Shown here in pieces: positions 15,804-23,863 of a stretch of 64,000 nt of DNA. Location: assembly GCF_003600895.1 (NCBI RefSeq), contig NZ_QYRP01000002.1, positions 1,426,001 through 1,490,000 of the forward strand, read 5' to 3'. Position numbers and translations under genes: made by a program. The stretch is from Nocardioides cavernaquae. Its GTDB lineage: Bacteria; Actinomycetota; Actinomycetes; Propionibacteriales; Nocardioidaceae. The notes below the pieces were generated by a model, which saw only the letters and a list, made by a program, of their open reading frames with translations, searched no databases and was not told where the DNA came from. Position 1 is the first letter of the stretch. Each line of letters starts with the position of its first letter.

Positions 15804-16643
15804 TCAAGGCTTCTTCTTGGTCGCCTTCAGCATCTGCTTCGAGCTCAGCGCCACGATGTCCTGGTAGCGCGAACCGCTGAACTTCGCGAAGGCGTGGAGC
15901 GCGTGGGCGTCGAGCCCGACGAGCACGCGCGCCTGGTTCTTGCGGACGCCCTTGAGGATGATCTTCGCGGCCTTGTCGGGGCCCATCGTCGCGAGCTTGT
16001 CGAACACCTTGGCGGTGGCGTCCTTGTCCTCGCTCTCGGTGACGCGGGCGTTGCGGGCGATCTCGGTCTTGATGCCACCGGGGTGCACGACGGTCACGCC
16101 GACCGGGTGCTTGCTGATCAGCATCTCCTCGCGCAGCGCCTCGCTGAAGCCGCGGACGGCGTACTTCGTGGCGTTGTAGGCGCTCTGGCCCGGGATCGAC
16201 AGCAGGCCGAAGAGCGACGAGATGTTGACGATGTGGCCGTCGCCGGACGCGATCAGGTGCGGCAGGAACTCCTTCGTGCCGTGCACGACGCCCCAGAAGT
16301 TGATCCCGACGATCCAGTCGAAGTCCTCGTAGGACATCTCCTCGAAGTTGCCGGCCAGTGCCACGCCCGCGTTGTTGATGACGACATTGACGCGGCCGAA
16401 GTGCTCCGCCACAGCAGACGCGTACGCCGCGAACGCGGCGCGGTCAGCCACGTCGAGGCGGTCGGTGCGCACCTCGGGAGAGCCGGCCGTGGTGGCGAGC
16501 TCGGCGGTCTCGGCGAGCCCGGCCTCGTTGACGTCGGAGAGCGCCAGCAGCGCGCCCGAGCGGGAGGCCTCGAGTGCCAGCGCGCGACCGATGCCGGAGC
16601 CGGCTCCGGTGATGACGACGACCTTGTCCTGGAGTGTCTTCAC
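15804..16643 (-). CDS. Short-chain dehydrogenase/reductase
   Basis: A 279-residue classical SDR. The cofactor motif TGAGSGIG spans residues 12-19, NNAG is at about 90-93, and the catalytic Ser142/143, Tyr156 and Lys160 (YNATK) are all present. Asp37 after the second strand (LSDVNEA) favours NAD(H). The start is GTG at 16643, preceded on the minus strand by a GAAGGAAA-type ribosome-binding site. It is divergent from the alpha/beta hydrolase at 16890, with a striking inverted repeat between them. A KKKP-type basic C-terminus is visible. The likely role is oxidation of a lipid-derived alcohol in the adjacent catabolic region, resembling the SDR of mycobacterial mymA-type clusters. Confidence 0.88.
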   Translation of the reverse strand: MKTLQDKVVVITGAGSGIGRALALEASRSGALLALSDVNEAGLAETAELATTAGSPEVRTDRLDVADRAAFAAYASAVAEHFGRVNVVINNAGVALAGNFEEMSYEDFDWIVGINFWGVVHGTKEFLPHLIASGDGHIVNISSLFGLLSIPGQSAYNATKYAVRGFSEALREEMLISKHPVGVTVVHPGGIKTEIARNARVTESEDKDATAKVFDKLATMGPDKAAKIILKGVRKNQARVLVGLDAHALHAFAKFSGSRYQDIVALSSKQMLKATKKKP

Positions 16644-16746
16644 GGCTGTTTCCTTCGGAGGTGGCGAGCGCTGCGGCGGTGTGGGGCGTGCGCGCACAGC
16701 GTGTCAGGCGAGAGGAACTTGTGCCATCGAGTTGGTGCGACGCGCG

Positions 16747-16785
16747 TCACATTGCACACGGTCACGCGTCTCATCTGCAATGTGA
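16747..16785. promoter_or_regulatory. 10-bp inverted repeat between divergent SDR and hydrolase genes
   Basis: TCACATTGCA (16747-16756) and its exact complement TGCAATGTGA (16776-16785) flank a 19-bp spacer. The arms are AT-richer than the surroundings, and the centre-to-centre distance is 29 bp. The location between two divergent genes makes it a good candidate operator, possibly for a protein binding two separated half-sites. No regulator gene adjoins it directly. Confidence 0.65.
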
Positions 16786-16889
16786 GCGGGACGCGGTGTA
16801 TCGGAAACCCTTGTGGGTCCCGGCGGATCGCTGTTTACTTCGCGGAGTCCGATCAACCTGGTCAGGTGTCCAGAAACTCAGGAGGAGCT

Positions 16890-17711
16890 GTGCTCGCACA
16901 CGAGCGAATCGGTGAAGGTCCGCCCCTTCTGCTGGTGCACGGCCTCGGGCACCGTCGCCAGGCCTGGTATCCGGTCGTCGACCTCCTGGCCCCGCACCGC
17001 GAGGTGATCCTCGTCGACCTCCCCGGCCACGGGCAGTCGCCTGCCTTCGCGCCGCGCGGGCGCTCGGCGAAGGACTACCTCCGCGACGAGCTCGAGGCGT
17101 TCCACGCCGAGCTCGGGCTGGAGCGCCCGCACGTCGCGGGCAACTCGCTCGGTGGCCTGATCGCGCTCGAGGCCGCGGTTGACGGCCGTGCGAGCAGTGT
17201 GACCGCGCTGTCGCCGGCCGGTTTCTGGGAGGACGAGCAGGACTTCGCCTACATCGAGCGGATCTTCAAGACCGTGGTCGTGGCGGCCGGCTACAGCCAG
17301 CACGTCGCTCCGATCCTCGCGCGCACGGCGCCCGGCCGCGCGCTGATGATGTCGTGGGCAATGGCGCACCCGCGTCGCATGAGCGCCGAGGCCGCGATCG
17401 GCGACCTGCGGTCCATGCTGCGGGCCCGGCCGGCCCTGAAGAACCTGTTGGGTCAGGCCTACTCCTTCGATCCCGAAGGCGTGCCCGATGACGTGCGCGT
17501 GACGATCGCCTGGGGCAAGCGTGACTACGTGCTCCGCACCTATCAGGCGGGCCGTGCGCGTCAGCTCATGCCCGATGCCACCCATGTCTGGCTGCGTGGT
17601 TGCGGACACGTGCCGATGTCCGACCGCCCGCGCCTCATCGCCAACGTGCTGCTCGAGGGCAGCTCCGGTCCGCTGCTGGCGGCGGCGCCACTCGTGGCCC
17701 AGGTCGGCTGA
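16890..17711 (+). CDS. Alpha/beta hydrolase
   Basis: A 273-residue alpha/beta-hydrolase. The oxyanion motif HGLG lies near residue 17, the nucleophile elbow G84-N-S86-L-G-G is followed by a cap region of about 90 residues, and a late Asp (WGKRDYV) and His (GCGHVPM) complete the triad. The start is a GTG at 16890 with a strong AGGAGG just upstream; the frame is open far upstream only as a shadow of the opposite-strand genes. The upstream leader contains GGTGTCCAGAA, also found upstream of the acyl-CoA ligase at 26.6 kb. It heads a run of plus-strand genes with the BVMO. Probable ester or lactone hydrolysis after Baeyer-Villiger oxidation is inferred. Confidence 0.88.
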   Translation: MLAHERIGEGPPLLLVHGLGHRRQAWYPVVDLLAPHREVILVDLPGHGQSPAFAPRGRSAKDYLRDELEAFHAELGLERPHVAGNSLGGLIALEAAVDGRASSVTALSPAGFWEDEQDFAYIERIFKTVVVAAGYSQHVAPILARTAPGRALMMSWAMAHPRRMSAEAAIGDLRSMLRARPALKNLLGQAYSFDPEGVPDDVRVTIAWGKRDYVLRTYQAGRARQLMPDATHVWLRGCGHVPMSDRPRLIANVLLEGSSGPLLAAAPLVAQVG

Positions 17712-17873
17712 GCAGCCGAGCTGAGCAGCCGGACTGATCGCCCGGGCTGGTCGGTCGAGGCGGGCGCCGGAGCGTGGGTGTGCGCAGCGTCTCACCTCGT
17801 TTGGGTATCCGCTACGCGATGTACTTGGTAACTTTTCTGAAACACGATGTCCCTGATACTCCGGAGAGAACCC

Positions 17874-19376
17874 ATGACTGAGAACCGACACCTCGACGTG
17901 CTGATCATCGGCGCGGGCGTGTCCGGCATCGGTGCTGCCTGTCACCTGATCCGCGAGGAGACCGGGGCGTCGTTCGCGATCCTCGAGCGCCGCGCCGCGA
18001 TCGGTGGCACCTGGGACCTCTTCACCTACCCGGGCATCCGCTCCGACTCGGACATGCTCACGTTCGGCTACGGCTTCCGCCCGTGGGTCGGCACCGATGT
18101 GCTCGCCGACGGCCCGAGCATCAAGCAGTACGTCGCCGACACGGCCGCCGAGTTCGGCGTCACCGAGCACATCCACTTCGGCCGCCACGTCACCCGGGTG
18201 AACTGGTCGTCGGCCGACAACCTCTGGACCGTCGAGGCGGTTGTTGACGGCGCGGCCGAGGTCTGGACCGCGCGCTTCCTCATCGGCGCGACCGGTTACT
18301 ACAACTACGACCAGGCGTTCCGGCCCGAGTTCCCGGGCGAGGATTCGTTCGGCGGGCAGATCGTCCACCCGCAGTTCTGGCCCTCCGACCTCGACTACAC
18401 CGGCAAGCGCGTGGTGGTCATCGGCAGTGGCGCGACCGCGATCACCCTGGTCCCGTCCATGGCGCCGCTCGCGGAGCACGTCACGATGCTGCAGCGCTCC
18501 CCGTCGTACATCATGCCGGTGCCGGCGGCCGACCCCGTGGCGTCGCCGCTGACCAGGCTGCACGTGCCCTCGGCCCTGATCTACCGGTCCGGCCGCCTGC
18601 GCAACATCGTGCTGCAGCAGGCGCTCTACAAGATCTGCCGCTCGCAGCCGAAGCTGGCGCGCAAGGTCCTGCTCGGCATGGTCCGCGCCCAGCTGCGCGG
18701 CACGGTGGACATGAAGCACTTCACCCCGTCGTACAACCCGTGGGACGAGCGGCTGTGCGTGGTGCCCAACGGCGACCTGTTCCGCGTGCTGCGCCGCGGC
18801 GAGGCGAGCATCGTCACCGACCACATCGAGACGTTCACCGCGACCGGCATCCGCACCCGCTCGGGTGAGGAGATCCCGGCCGACATCGTCGTCTCCGCCA
18901 CCGGCCTGCAGATCCAGCTCGCCGGCGGCGCTGCGATCGAGATCGACGGCGAGGCGATCAGCACCCACGACCGCATGCTCTACAAGGGCGTCCTGATGGA
19001 GGGCGTGCCCAACGCGATGTTCGTGATCGGCTACACCAACGCGTCGTGGACGCTGAAGGCCGACCTGGCCAGCACGTACTTCTCCCGCCTGATCAAGCAC
19101 ATGGACGAGCGCGGTCACACCACCGTGGTCCCGCTCGCGAGCCCCGAGGACCACGACACCACGTCGGTCATGGGCGACTCGATGCGCTCCGGATACATCC
19201 AGCGCGGTGACGCCGTGATGCCCCGACAGGGCAAGCGTGCGCCGTGGCGGATCTTCAACGACTACTTCAAGGACGCCCCGCTCCTGCGGCGTGGCGCCAT
19301 CGACGACTCTGCGTTGCTGTTCGGCAGCGAGTCGTCCGCCATCGACCGGATCCCTGCCGCAGCCGCGGCCGTCTGA
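17874..19376 (+). CDS. Baeyer-Villiger / flavin monooxygenase (EthA-like)
   Basis: A 500-residue FAD/NADPH monooxygenase. It has GAGVSGIG (residues 13-20), GGTWDLFTYPGIRSD (44-58) and a second Rossmann motif, VIGSGATA, near 183-189. The Baeyer-Villiger fingerprint F159-x-G161-x3-H165-x3-W169-P lies between them. The GGTWDLF...SDSDM segment is characteristic of EthA/MymA-type enzymes that convert ketones to esters. The ATG at 17874 has GGAGAG 5 nt upstream; an ATG 27 nt earlier is less well placed. It is followed after 9 bp by a diiron protein gene and then a ferredoxin-reductase fusion, suggesting a multi-step oxygenation unit. The physiological substrate is unknown. Confidence 0.92.
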   Translation: MTENRHLDVLIIGAGVSGIGAACHLIREETGASFAILERRAAIGGTWDLFTYPGIRSDSDMLTFGYGFRPWVGTDVLADGPSIKQYVADTAAEFGVTEHIHFGRHVTRVNWSSADNLWTVEAVVDGAAEVWTARFLIGATGYYNYDQAFRPEFPGEDSFGGQIVHPQFWPSDLDYTGKRVVVIGSGATAITLVPSMAPLAEHVTMLQRSPSYIMPVPAADPVASPLTRLHVPSALIYRSGRLRNIVLQQALYKICRSQPKLARKVLLGMVRAQLRGTVDMKHFTPSYNPWDERLCVVPNGDLFRVLRRGEASIVTDHIETFTATGIRTRSGEEIPADIVVSATGLQIQLAGGAAIEIDGEAISTHDRMLYKGVLMEGVPNAMFVIGYTNASWTLKADLASTYFSRLIKHMDERGHTTVVPLASPEDHDTTSVMGDSMRSGYIQRGDAVMPRQGKRAPWRIFNDYFKDAPLLRRGAIDDSALLFGSESSAIDRIPAAAAAV

Positions 19377-19385
19377 GGAGGACGC

Positions 19386-20381
19386 ATGACCATCGAGCAG
19401 ACCTACGACGAGGCCCTGAAGACCCTTTCCGAGGGTTCGGTGCGCCTGCACTTCGACGCCTTCGAGGACATCGACTGGGACAACCCGGCCAACGTCATCG
19501 ACCCTGCGGCCGACTGCTGGATCCTCCCGACGGCCCACCCGCTGGGTGGCCACGCCTGGTACCAGGGCCTGTCCGAGGAGCGCCAGAAGGAGATCGGCTT
19601 CTGGATGATCGGCCAGATGATGAAGGTCGGCCTCGAGTTCGAGAACCTCCTCATCCGCGGCCTCATGCAGTACGTCTACAACCTGCCCAACGGCTCCCCG
19701 GAGTACCGCTACGTGACCCACGAGGCGACCGAGGAGACCCACCACACCCAGATGTTCCAGGAGTACGTCAACCGGGCCGGCGTCAACCCCCCGGGCATGC
19801 GCCGCTGGACCAAGACGATGCCGCTCCAGATGCTGATCCCGTCCTTCGCGACGCTCTTCCCGGAGTTCTTCTTCACGCTCGTGCTCGGCGGCGAGGAGCC
19901 GATCGACCACGCGCAGAAGATGATCCTGCGCAGCGGCTGGGAGATGCACCCGCTGGTGAAGCGGATCGTGTCGATCCACGTCGCCGAGGAGGCGCGTCAC
20001 ATCTCGTTCGCGCACCGCTACCTCACCGAGCGGGCCGACGACATGGGCGCCATCCGCAAGGGCCTTCTCGGTGTCCTCACGCCGGTCGTCTACCGCCTCA
20101 TGTGCGACATGATCCTGACCCCGCAGCGGTCCTCCTACCGCGAGCTCGGCATCCCGCGCTCCGTCATCAAGGACGTGTACTGGAAGAGCCCGCAGGGCAC
20201 CGAGCTGCTCTCCGAGACCTTCTCCGACCTGCGGATGCTGGCCGAGAACATCGGCGTCCGCAACCGGGTCACCCGCCCGCTGTGGAAGCTGCTCGGCATC
20301 GATGGTCGCCCGGCTCGCTTCCGCGGTGAGGTCCACGAGCGCGGCGGCCACAGCCACGGCGCGAGCACCAAGGTGGCCTGA
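19386..20381 (+). CDS. AurF-type diiron oxygenase-like protein 1
   Basis: A 331-residue helical protein of the AurF (p-aminobenzoate N-oxygenase-like) diiron family. Candidate metal ligands match the AurF pattern: a Glu in EFEN (E84/E86), EETHH (E116/E117 with H119/H120), E171 in GGEEP, then H198-x3-E202-x2-H205 in HVAEEARH. Family enzymes use O2 at a diiron centre, from amine N-oxygenation to other oxidations. It ends with a His-rich C-terminus (ERGGHSHG). The gene follows the BVMO by 9 bp and abuts the ferredoxin/reductase fusion, its probable electron donor. A paralogue lies at 22895-23863. The substrate is unknown. Confidence 0.85.
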   Translation: MTIEQTYDEALKTLSEGSVRLHFDAFEDIDWDNPANVIDPAADCWILPTAHPLGGHAWYQGLSEERQKEIGFWMIGQMMKVGLEFENLLIRGLMQYVYNLPNGSPEYRYVTHEATEETHHTQMFQEYVNRAGVNPPGMRRWTKTMPLQMLIPSFATLFPEFFFTLVLGGEEPIDHAQKMILRSGWEMHPLVKRIVSIHVAEEARHISFAHRYLTERADDMGAIRKGLLGVLTPVVYRLMCDMILTPQRSSYRELGIPRSVIKDVYWKSPQGTELLSETFSDLRMLAENIGVRNRVTRPLWKLLGIDGRPARFRGEVHERGGHSHGASTKVA

Positions 20382-22001
20382 GTGCCGTACGTCGTCACCC
20401 AGTCCTGCTGCAGCGACGCCGCGTGCGTCGTCGCGTGCCCGGTCAACGCGATCCATCCGACGCCTGGTGAGCCCGGATTCGCGACCGCGGAGATGCTCTA
20501 CGTCGACCCGGTCGCCTGCGTCGACTGCGGTGCGTGCGCGACGGCCTGCCCGGCCGCCGCGCTCCAGCCGCACACCAAGCTCACCGATGCGCAGCTGCCG
20601 TTCATCGAGATCAACGCCGCGTACTACAAGGAGAATCCGCACGCCGATCGCCCGATCCTGGCTGCGGTCGCCAAGAAGCCGCACGTGGATGCTGCCGGGC
20701 TGCGCGTGGCCGTGGTCGGTGCCGGTCCGGCCGGCCTGTACGCCACCGACGAGCTGCTCAAGCACCCCGGCGTCTCGGTCGACGTCTTCGACCGGCTGCC
20801 GACGCCGCACGGTCTCGCGCGCTACGGCGTGGCCCCCGACCACCAGCACACCAAGCAGGTCGTGGGGCTCTTCGACAAGATCGAGCGCGAGGACGGCTTC
20901 CGCTACCGCCTCAACGTGCACGTCGGCGAGGACGTGACCCACGCGCAGCTCCGCGCGGCGTACGACGCGGTGATCTACTCCGTCGGCGCAGCCACCGACC
21001 GGCGTCTGGGCGTCGACGGCGAGGAGCTGCCCGGCAGCGTCTCCGCGACCGACTTCGTCGCCTGGTACAACGGCCACCCCGACCAGGCCGGCAAGTCCTA
21101 CCCCGTTGGCTCGGACCGCGCTGTCGTCATCGGCAACGGCAACGTCGCGCTCGACGTGGCACGCATCCTGTCGCTCGATCCCGAGCGCCTGGCGGACACC
21201 GACATCTCCGACGTCGCGCTCGCCGCCCTGCGGGACAGCGCGATCCGTGAGGTCGTCGTGCTCGGTCGGCGCGGACCTGCGGAGGCGGCGTTCACGCTGC
21301 CCGAGCTGATCGGGCTGGCCGGCATCGACGAGATCGATGTCGTCGTCGAAGGCGATGTCGAGGTCAATTCCGAGAAGACCCGGATCCTTGCCGACCTGGC
21401 TGCCCGCGACCCGCGCCCCGGCCTGCGCCGCATCGTCCTCCGGTTCAACACCGCGCCCGTCCGCATCGTCGGCGAGCACGCGGTCGAGGGACTCGAGGTC
21501 GCCCGGACGACCGTCGTCGACGGCCGCGCCGTGCTCGCCGACGAGACCGAGGTGCTCCCGACCGGGCTCGTGCTGCGCGCCATCGGCTACCGCGCGACCC
21601 CCGTCAAGCACCTGCCGTTCGACGACCAGCGCGCCGTCGTACCCAACGACGCCGGACGCGTCGAGCCCGGCGTCTACGTCGCGGGCTGGATCAAGCGCGG
21701 ACCGACCGGCTTCCTCGGCACCAACAAGTCCTGCTCCGAGGAGACCGTCGCGTCACTGCTCCTCGATCTCGACGCCGGACTGCTCACGGCGCCCGAGACC
21801 GTGATCGAGCGGCTTCCGCAGGAGATCAGCGAGCGCGGCTGGCGGGCGATCGACGCCGCCGAGCGCAGCGCCGGGGCCGCCGCCGGCCGTCCGCGCGTCA
21901 AGCTGCTGGACCGTGAGTCGCTGACCGCTGCCGCAGTGGTCGAGTCCACGCTCAGGAAGACACCGAGGAAGAGGCCGCTCGTGGCGCTGGGTCGACGCTG
22001 A
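20382..22001 (+). CDS. Ferredoxin - ferredoxin:NADP reductase fusion (FprB-like)
   Basis: A 539-residue protein starting with GTG immediately after the diiron gene's stop. The N-terminal about 60 residues are a 7Fe/8Fe-type ferredoxin with Cys9/10, 15, 19 and 46, 49, 52, 56. The rest is an adrenodoxin-reductase-type flavoprotein with FAD motif GAGPAG (113-118), RYGVAPDHQ, NADP motif GNGNVALDVARIL and the C-terminal GWIKRGPTGFLGTNKSCSEE block, split here into GWIKRGPTG and GTNKS. The architecture equals mycobacterial FprB. In this operon it would carry NADPH electrons to the neighbouring AurF-type diiron proteins; that coupling is inferred from adjacency. Confidence 0.9.
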   Translation: MPYVVTQSCCSDAACVVACPVNAIHPTPGEPGFATAEMLYVDPVACVDCGACATACPAAALQPHTKLTDAQLPFIEINAAYYKENPHADRPILAAVAKKPHVDAAGLRVAVVGAGPAGLYATDELLKHPGVSVDVFDRLPTPHGLARYGVAPDHQHTKQVVGLFDKIEREDGFRYRLNVHVGEDVTHAQLRAAYDAVIYSVGAATDRRLGVDGEELPGSVSATDFVAWYNGHPDQAGKSYPVGSDRAVVIGNGNVALDVARILSLDPERLADTDISDVALAALRDSAIREVVVLGRRGPAEAAFTLPELIGLAGIDEIDVVVEGDVEVNSEKTRILADLAARDPRPGLRRIVLRFNTAPVRIVGEHAVEGLEVARTTVVDGRAVLADETEVLPTGLVLRAIGYRATPVKHLPFDDQRAVVPNDAGRVEPGVYVAGWIKRGPTGFLGTNKSCSEETVASLLLDLDAGLLTAPETVIERLPQEISERGWRAIDAAERSAGAAAGRPRVKLLDRESLTAAAVVESTLRKTPRKRPLVALGRR

Positions 22002-22024
22002 CCGGCGCGACTAGGGTGGGGTGC

Positions 22025-22732
22025 GTGCCACTCCCGCGGATTGATGGCCGTGCCGTCCGCTGGGACGAGCACCGGGCCGAACGACGACTCCTTGTTCTCG
22101 ACGCTGCGGTCGCCGCGATCGAGGAGGCGCCGCCGGGCGCGGAGATCAACCTGCAGCAGATCGCCGACGCTGCAGGCCTGGTGCGCACCGTCCTCTACCG
22201 GCACTTCGAGGGGCGCGCGGGGCTTCAGCGGGCGGTGCGCGGCCACATCGTCTCGATGATCGCTGATGCCGTCATCCTGAACATCACCCTCGAAGGCAGC
22301 ATCGACGAGATCATCGACCGGGCGCTCCGCGGCTTCGTCGGCTGGGTCGACGAGCACGCCAACCTCTACGTGTGGGGCGAGCGCGAGCTCGGTGATGGCC
22401 AGGAGAGCCAGCTGCTCGCACTCACCCAGTCCATCGCCGACCAGATCTCGGCGGTGATCGGTTTCGCCGCCCAGGCGCTCGGTCGCGAGTTCGACGACGA
22501 GGAGCAGGCAGCAATCGAGCTGCTGACGTTCGGAATCATCGGGCAGGTGCGTGGCACGGTCTCGTCGTGGGTCCGCCGTGCAGAGCGCGCGCCGGGCGTC
22601 GACGCACTCGTGGCGATGCTGCACCGGTCGATGTGGCTCCAGATCGACGACCAGGCCCGGATGTTCGGCTTCGAGCTCGACCCGACCGTCCCGGTCATGG
22701 ACCTCTTCGCCGCGACCGCCGTCCAGGACTGA
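22025..22732 (+). CDS. TetR-family regulator 1
   Basis: A TetR-type repressor of about 235 residues. An N-terminal WDEHRAERR precedes helix 1, the helix-turn-helix is around INLQQIADAAGLVRTVLYRHFEGRAGL (about residues 40-66), and the ligand-binding domain contains GWVDEHANLYVWGERE. GTG at 22025 is preferred because GGTGGGG lies about 5 nt before it; a GTG at 22016 is also in frame. It is closely similar in layout to the TetR at 26702-27397 (WDDHRQERR, GWVTAHANLHRF), indicating duplication of a regulatory module. It sits at the end of the BVMO-diiron-reductase run, 84 bp before an operator-like palindrome that precedes the second diiron gene. Confidence 0.88.
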   Translation: MPLPRIDGRAVRWDEHRAERRLLVLDAAVAAIEEAPPGAEINLQQIADAAGLVRTVLYRHFEGRAGLQRAVRGHIVSMIADAVILNITLEGSIDEIIDRALRGFVGWVDEHANLYVWGERELGDGQESQLLALTQSIADQISAVIGFAAQALGREFDDEEQAAIELLTFGIIGQVRGTVSSWVRRAERAPGVDALVAMLHRSMWLQIDDQARMFGFELDPTVPVMDLFAATAVQD

Positions 22733-22816
22733 ACTCCCCGGACGCGCCACTCCGGCGGGCGCCGCATGTCGGTCGTCCGGCGATTTCTCGCGCGCACCCA
22801 TGGCGTGAGTGGGCAT

Positions 22817-22855
22817 CCCTAGATATGTTAGACACTGCGTATCAGACATCTAGGG
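22817..22855. promoter_or_regulatory. Long imperfect palindrome, probable TetR operator
   Basis: The outer arms CCCTAGAT (22817-22824) and ATCTAGGG (22848-22855) are exact complements. Inside them, ATGTTAGACAC (22825-22835) and GTATCAGACAT (22839-22849) pair at 8 of 11 positions around a central TGC. The whole 39-bp element is AT-rich for this genome and lies 40 bp before the second diiron gene. The adjacent TetR-family gene at 22025-22732 is the natural candidate to bind it. Confidence 0.7.
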
Positions 22856-22894
22856 AGTGCGGTCATTTCGACCGCTGTCGACGAGGAGGCATGG

Positions 22895-23863
22895 ATGACC
22901 ACCGTGCACGATGAGCAGAGCTACGACGAGAAGTTGCGGACCCTTTCCGAGGCTTCGGTCCGCGTCTCGTTCAACGCGTTCAAGGACATCCCGTGGGACG
23001 ACCCGGCGTACGCCGTGGTGCCCGGCGACCGCCGCTGGATCCTCCCCGAGATCGACCCGCTCGGGCGCCACCCGTGGTACCAGGCGCTTCCCGAGGACCG
23101 GCAGATCGAGATCGGCATGGCCCGGCTCGTCAACATCTGCAAGGTCGGCTGGCAGTTCGAGAACGTGCTGATCAAGGGCGTCCTCGAGTACCTCATGGAC
23201 GTGCCGAACGGGTCGCCGGAGTTCCGCTACCTCATGCACGAGGTCACCGAGGAGACCCACCACATCCAGATGTTCCAGGAGGCGGTGAACCGCACCGGCG
23301 TCGACGCCCCCGGTGCCCCGCGCTGGTTCCGCATCGTGCAGTCGGTGCTGCCCGTCTTCGGCCGGTTGCTCCCGGAGATCTTCTTCACGGGCATCCTCGC
23401 CGGCGAGGAGCCGATCGACCACCTGCAGAAGGCGATCCTGCGCTCCGGCGACCAGGGCCACCCCGTGATGGCGCGGATCATGCAGATCCACGTGGCCGAG
23501 GAGGCGCGTCACATCTCCTTCGCCCACGAGTTCATCGCCCACCACACGCCGCGGCTGCCGCGCTGGCGCCGGGCGCTGCTCGCGGTCGTCTACCCGCTCG
23601 TGATGCGGATCCTGTGCGACGTCATCGCGATTCCGTCGCGTGAGTTCCGCAAGCGCTACGGCATCCCGCGGAGGGTGATGAAGGAGATCTTCTGGGACTC
23701 GCCCGACGGGCAGCAGCAGCTGCGCGACCTGATGGCTGACGTGCGGTTCCTCGCGGACGAGACCGGCCTGCGCAACAGCCGGACCCGCTGGATCTGGCGG
23801 TGGATGCGGATCGATGGCCGGCCCGCGCGCTTCCGCAGCGAGCCCGCCCGCACGGCTGCCTAA
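22895..23863 (+). CDS. AurF-type diiron oxygenase-like protein 2
   Basis: A 322-residue paralogue of the diiron protein at 19386-20381. Shared segments include SYDEKLRTLSEASVR, PNGSPEFRY and IDGRPARFR. The diiron ligand set is conserved: E89 (QFEN), EETHH (E119/E120 with H122/H123), E172 (GEEP), H199-x3-E203-x2-H206. A GAGGAGG ribosome-binding site precedes the ATG at 22895. It is a separate transcription unit behind a long palindrome, and its stop overlaps that of the convergent hydrolase gene. Having two copies with full ligand sets suggests related substrates or a heteromeric enzyme, probably sharing the ferredoxin-reductase fusion as donor. Confidence 0.85.
   Translation: MTTVHDEQSYDEKLRTLSEASVRVSFNAFKDIPWDDPAYAVVPGDRRWILPEIDPLGRHPWYQALPEDRQIEIGMARLVNICKVGWQFENVLIKGVLEYLMDVPNGSPEFRYLMHEVTEETHHIQMFQEAVNRTGVDAPGAPRWFRIVQSVLPVFGRLLPEIFFTGILAGEEPIDHLQKAILRSGDQGHPVMARIMQIHVAEEARHISFAHEFIAHHTPRLPRWRRALLAVVYPLVMRILCDVIAIPSREFRKRYGIPRRVMKEIFWDSPDGQQQLRDLMADVRFLADETGLRNSRTRWIWRWMRIDGRPARFRSEPARTAA

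Noticed and set aside
16878..21611. An uninterrupted reading frame of over 1,500 codons on the minus strand
   Set aside because: It runs antisense to the hydrolase, BVMO, diiron and reductase genes, has no recognisable domain, and its composition (runs of D, R, G, V, L) is what high third-position GC on the opposite strand produces.
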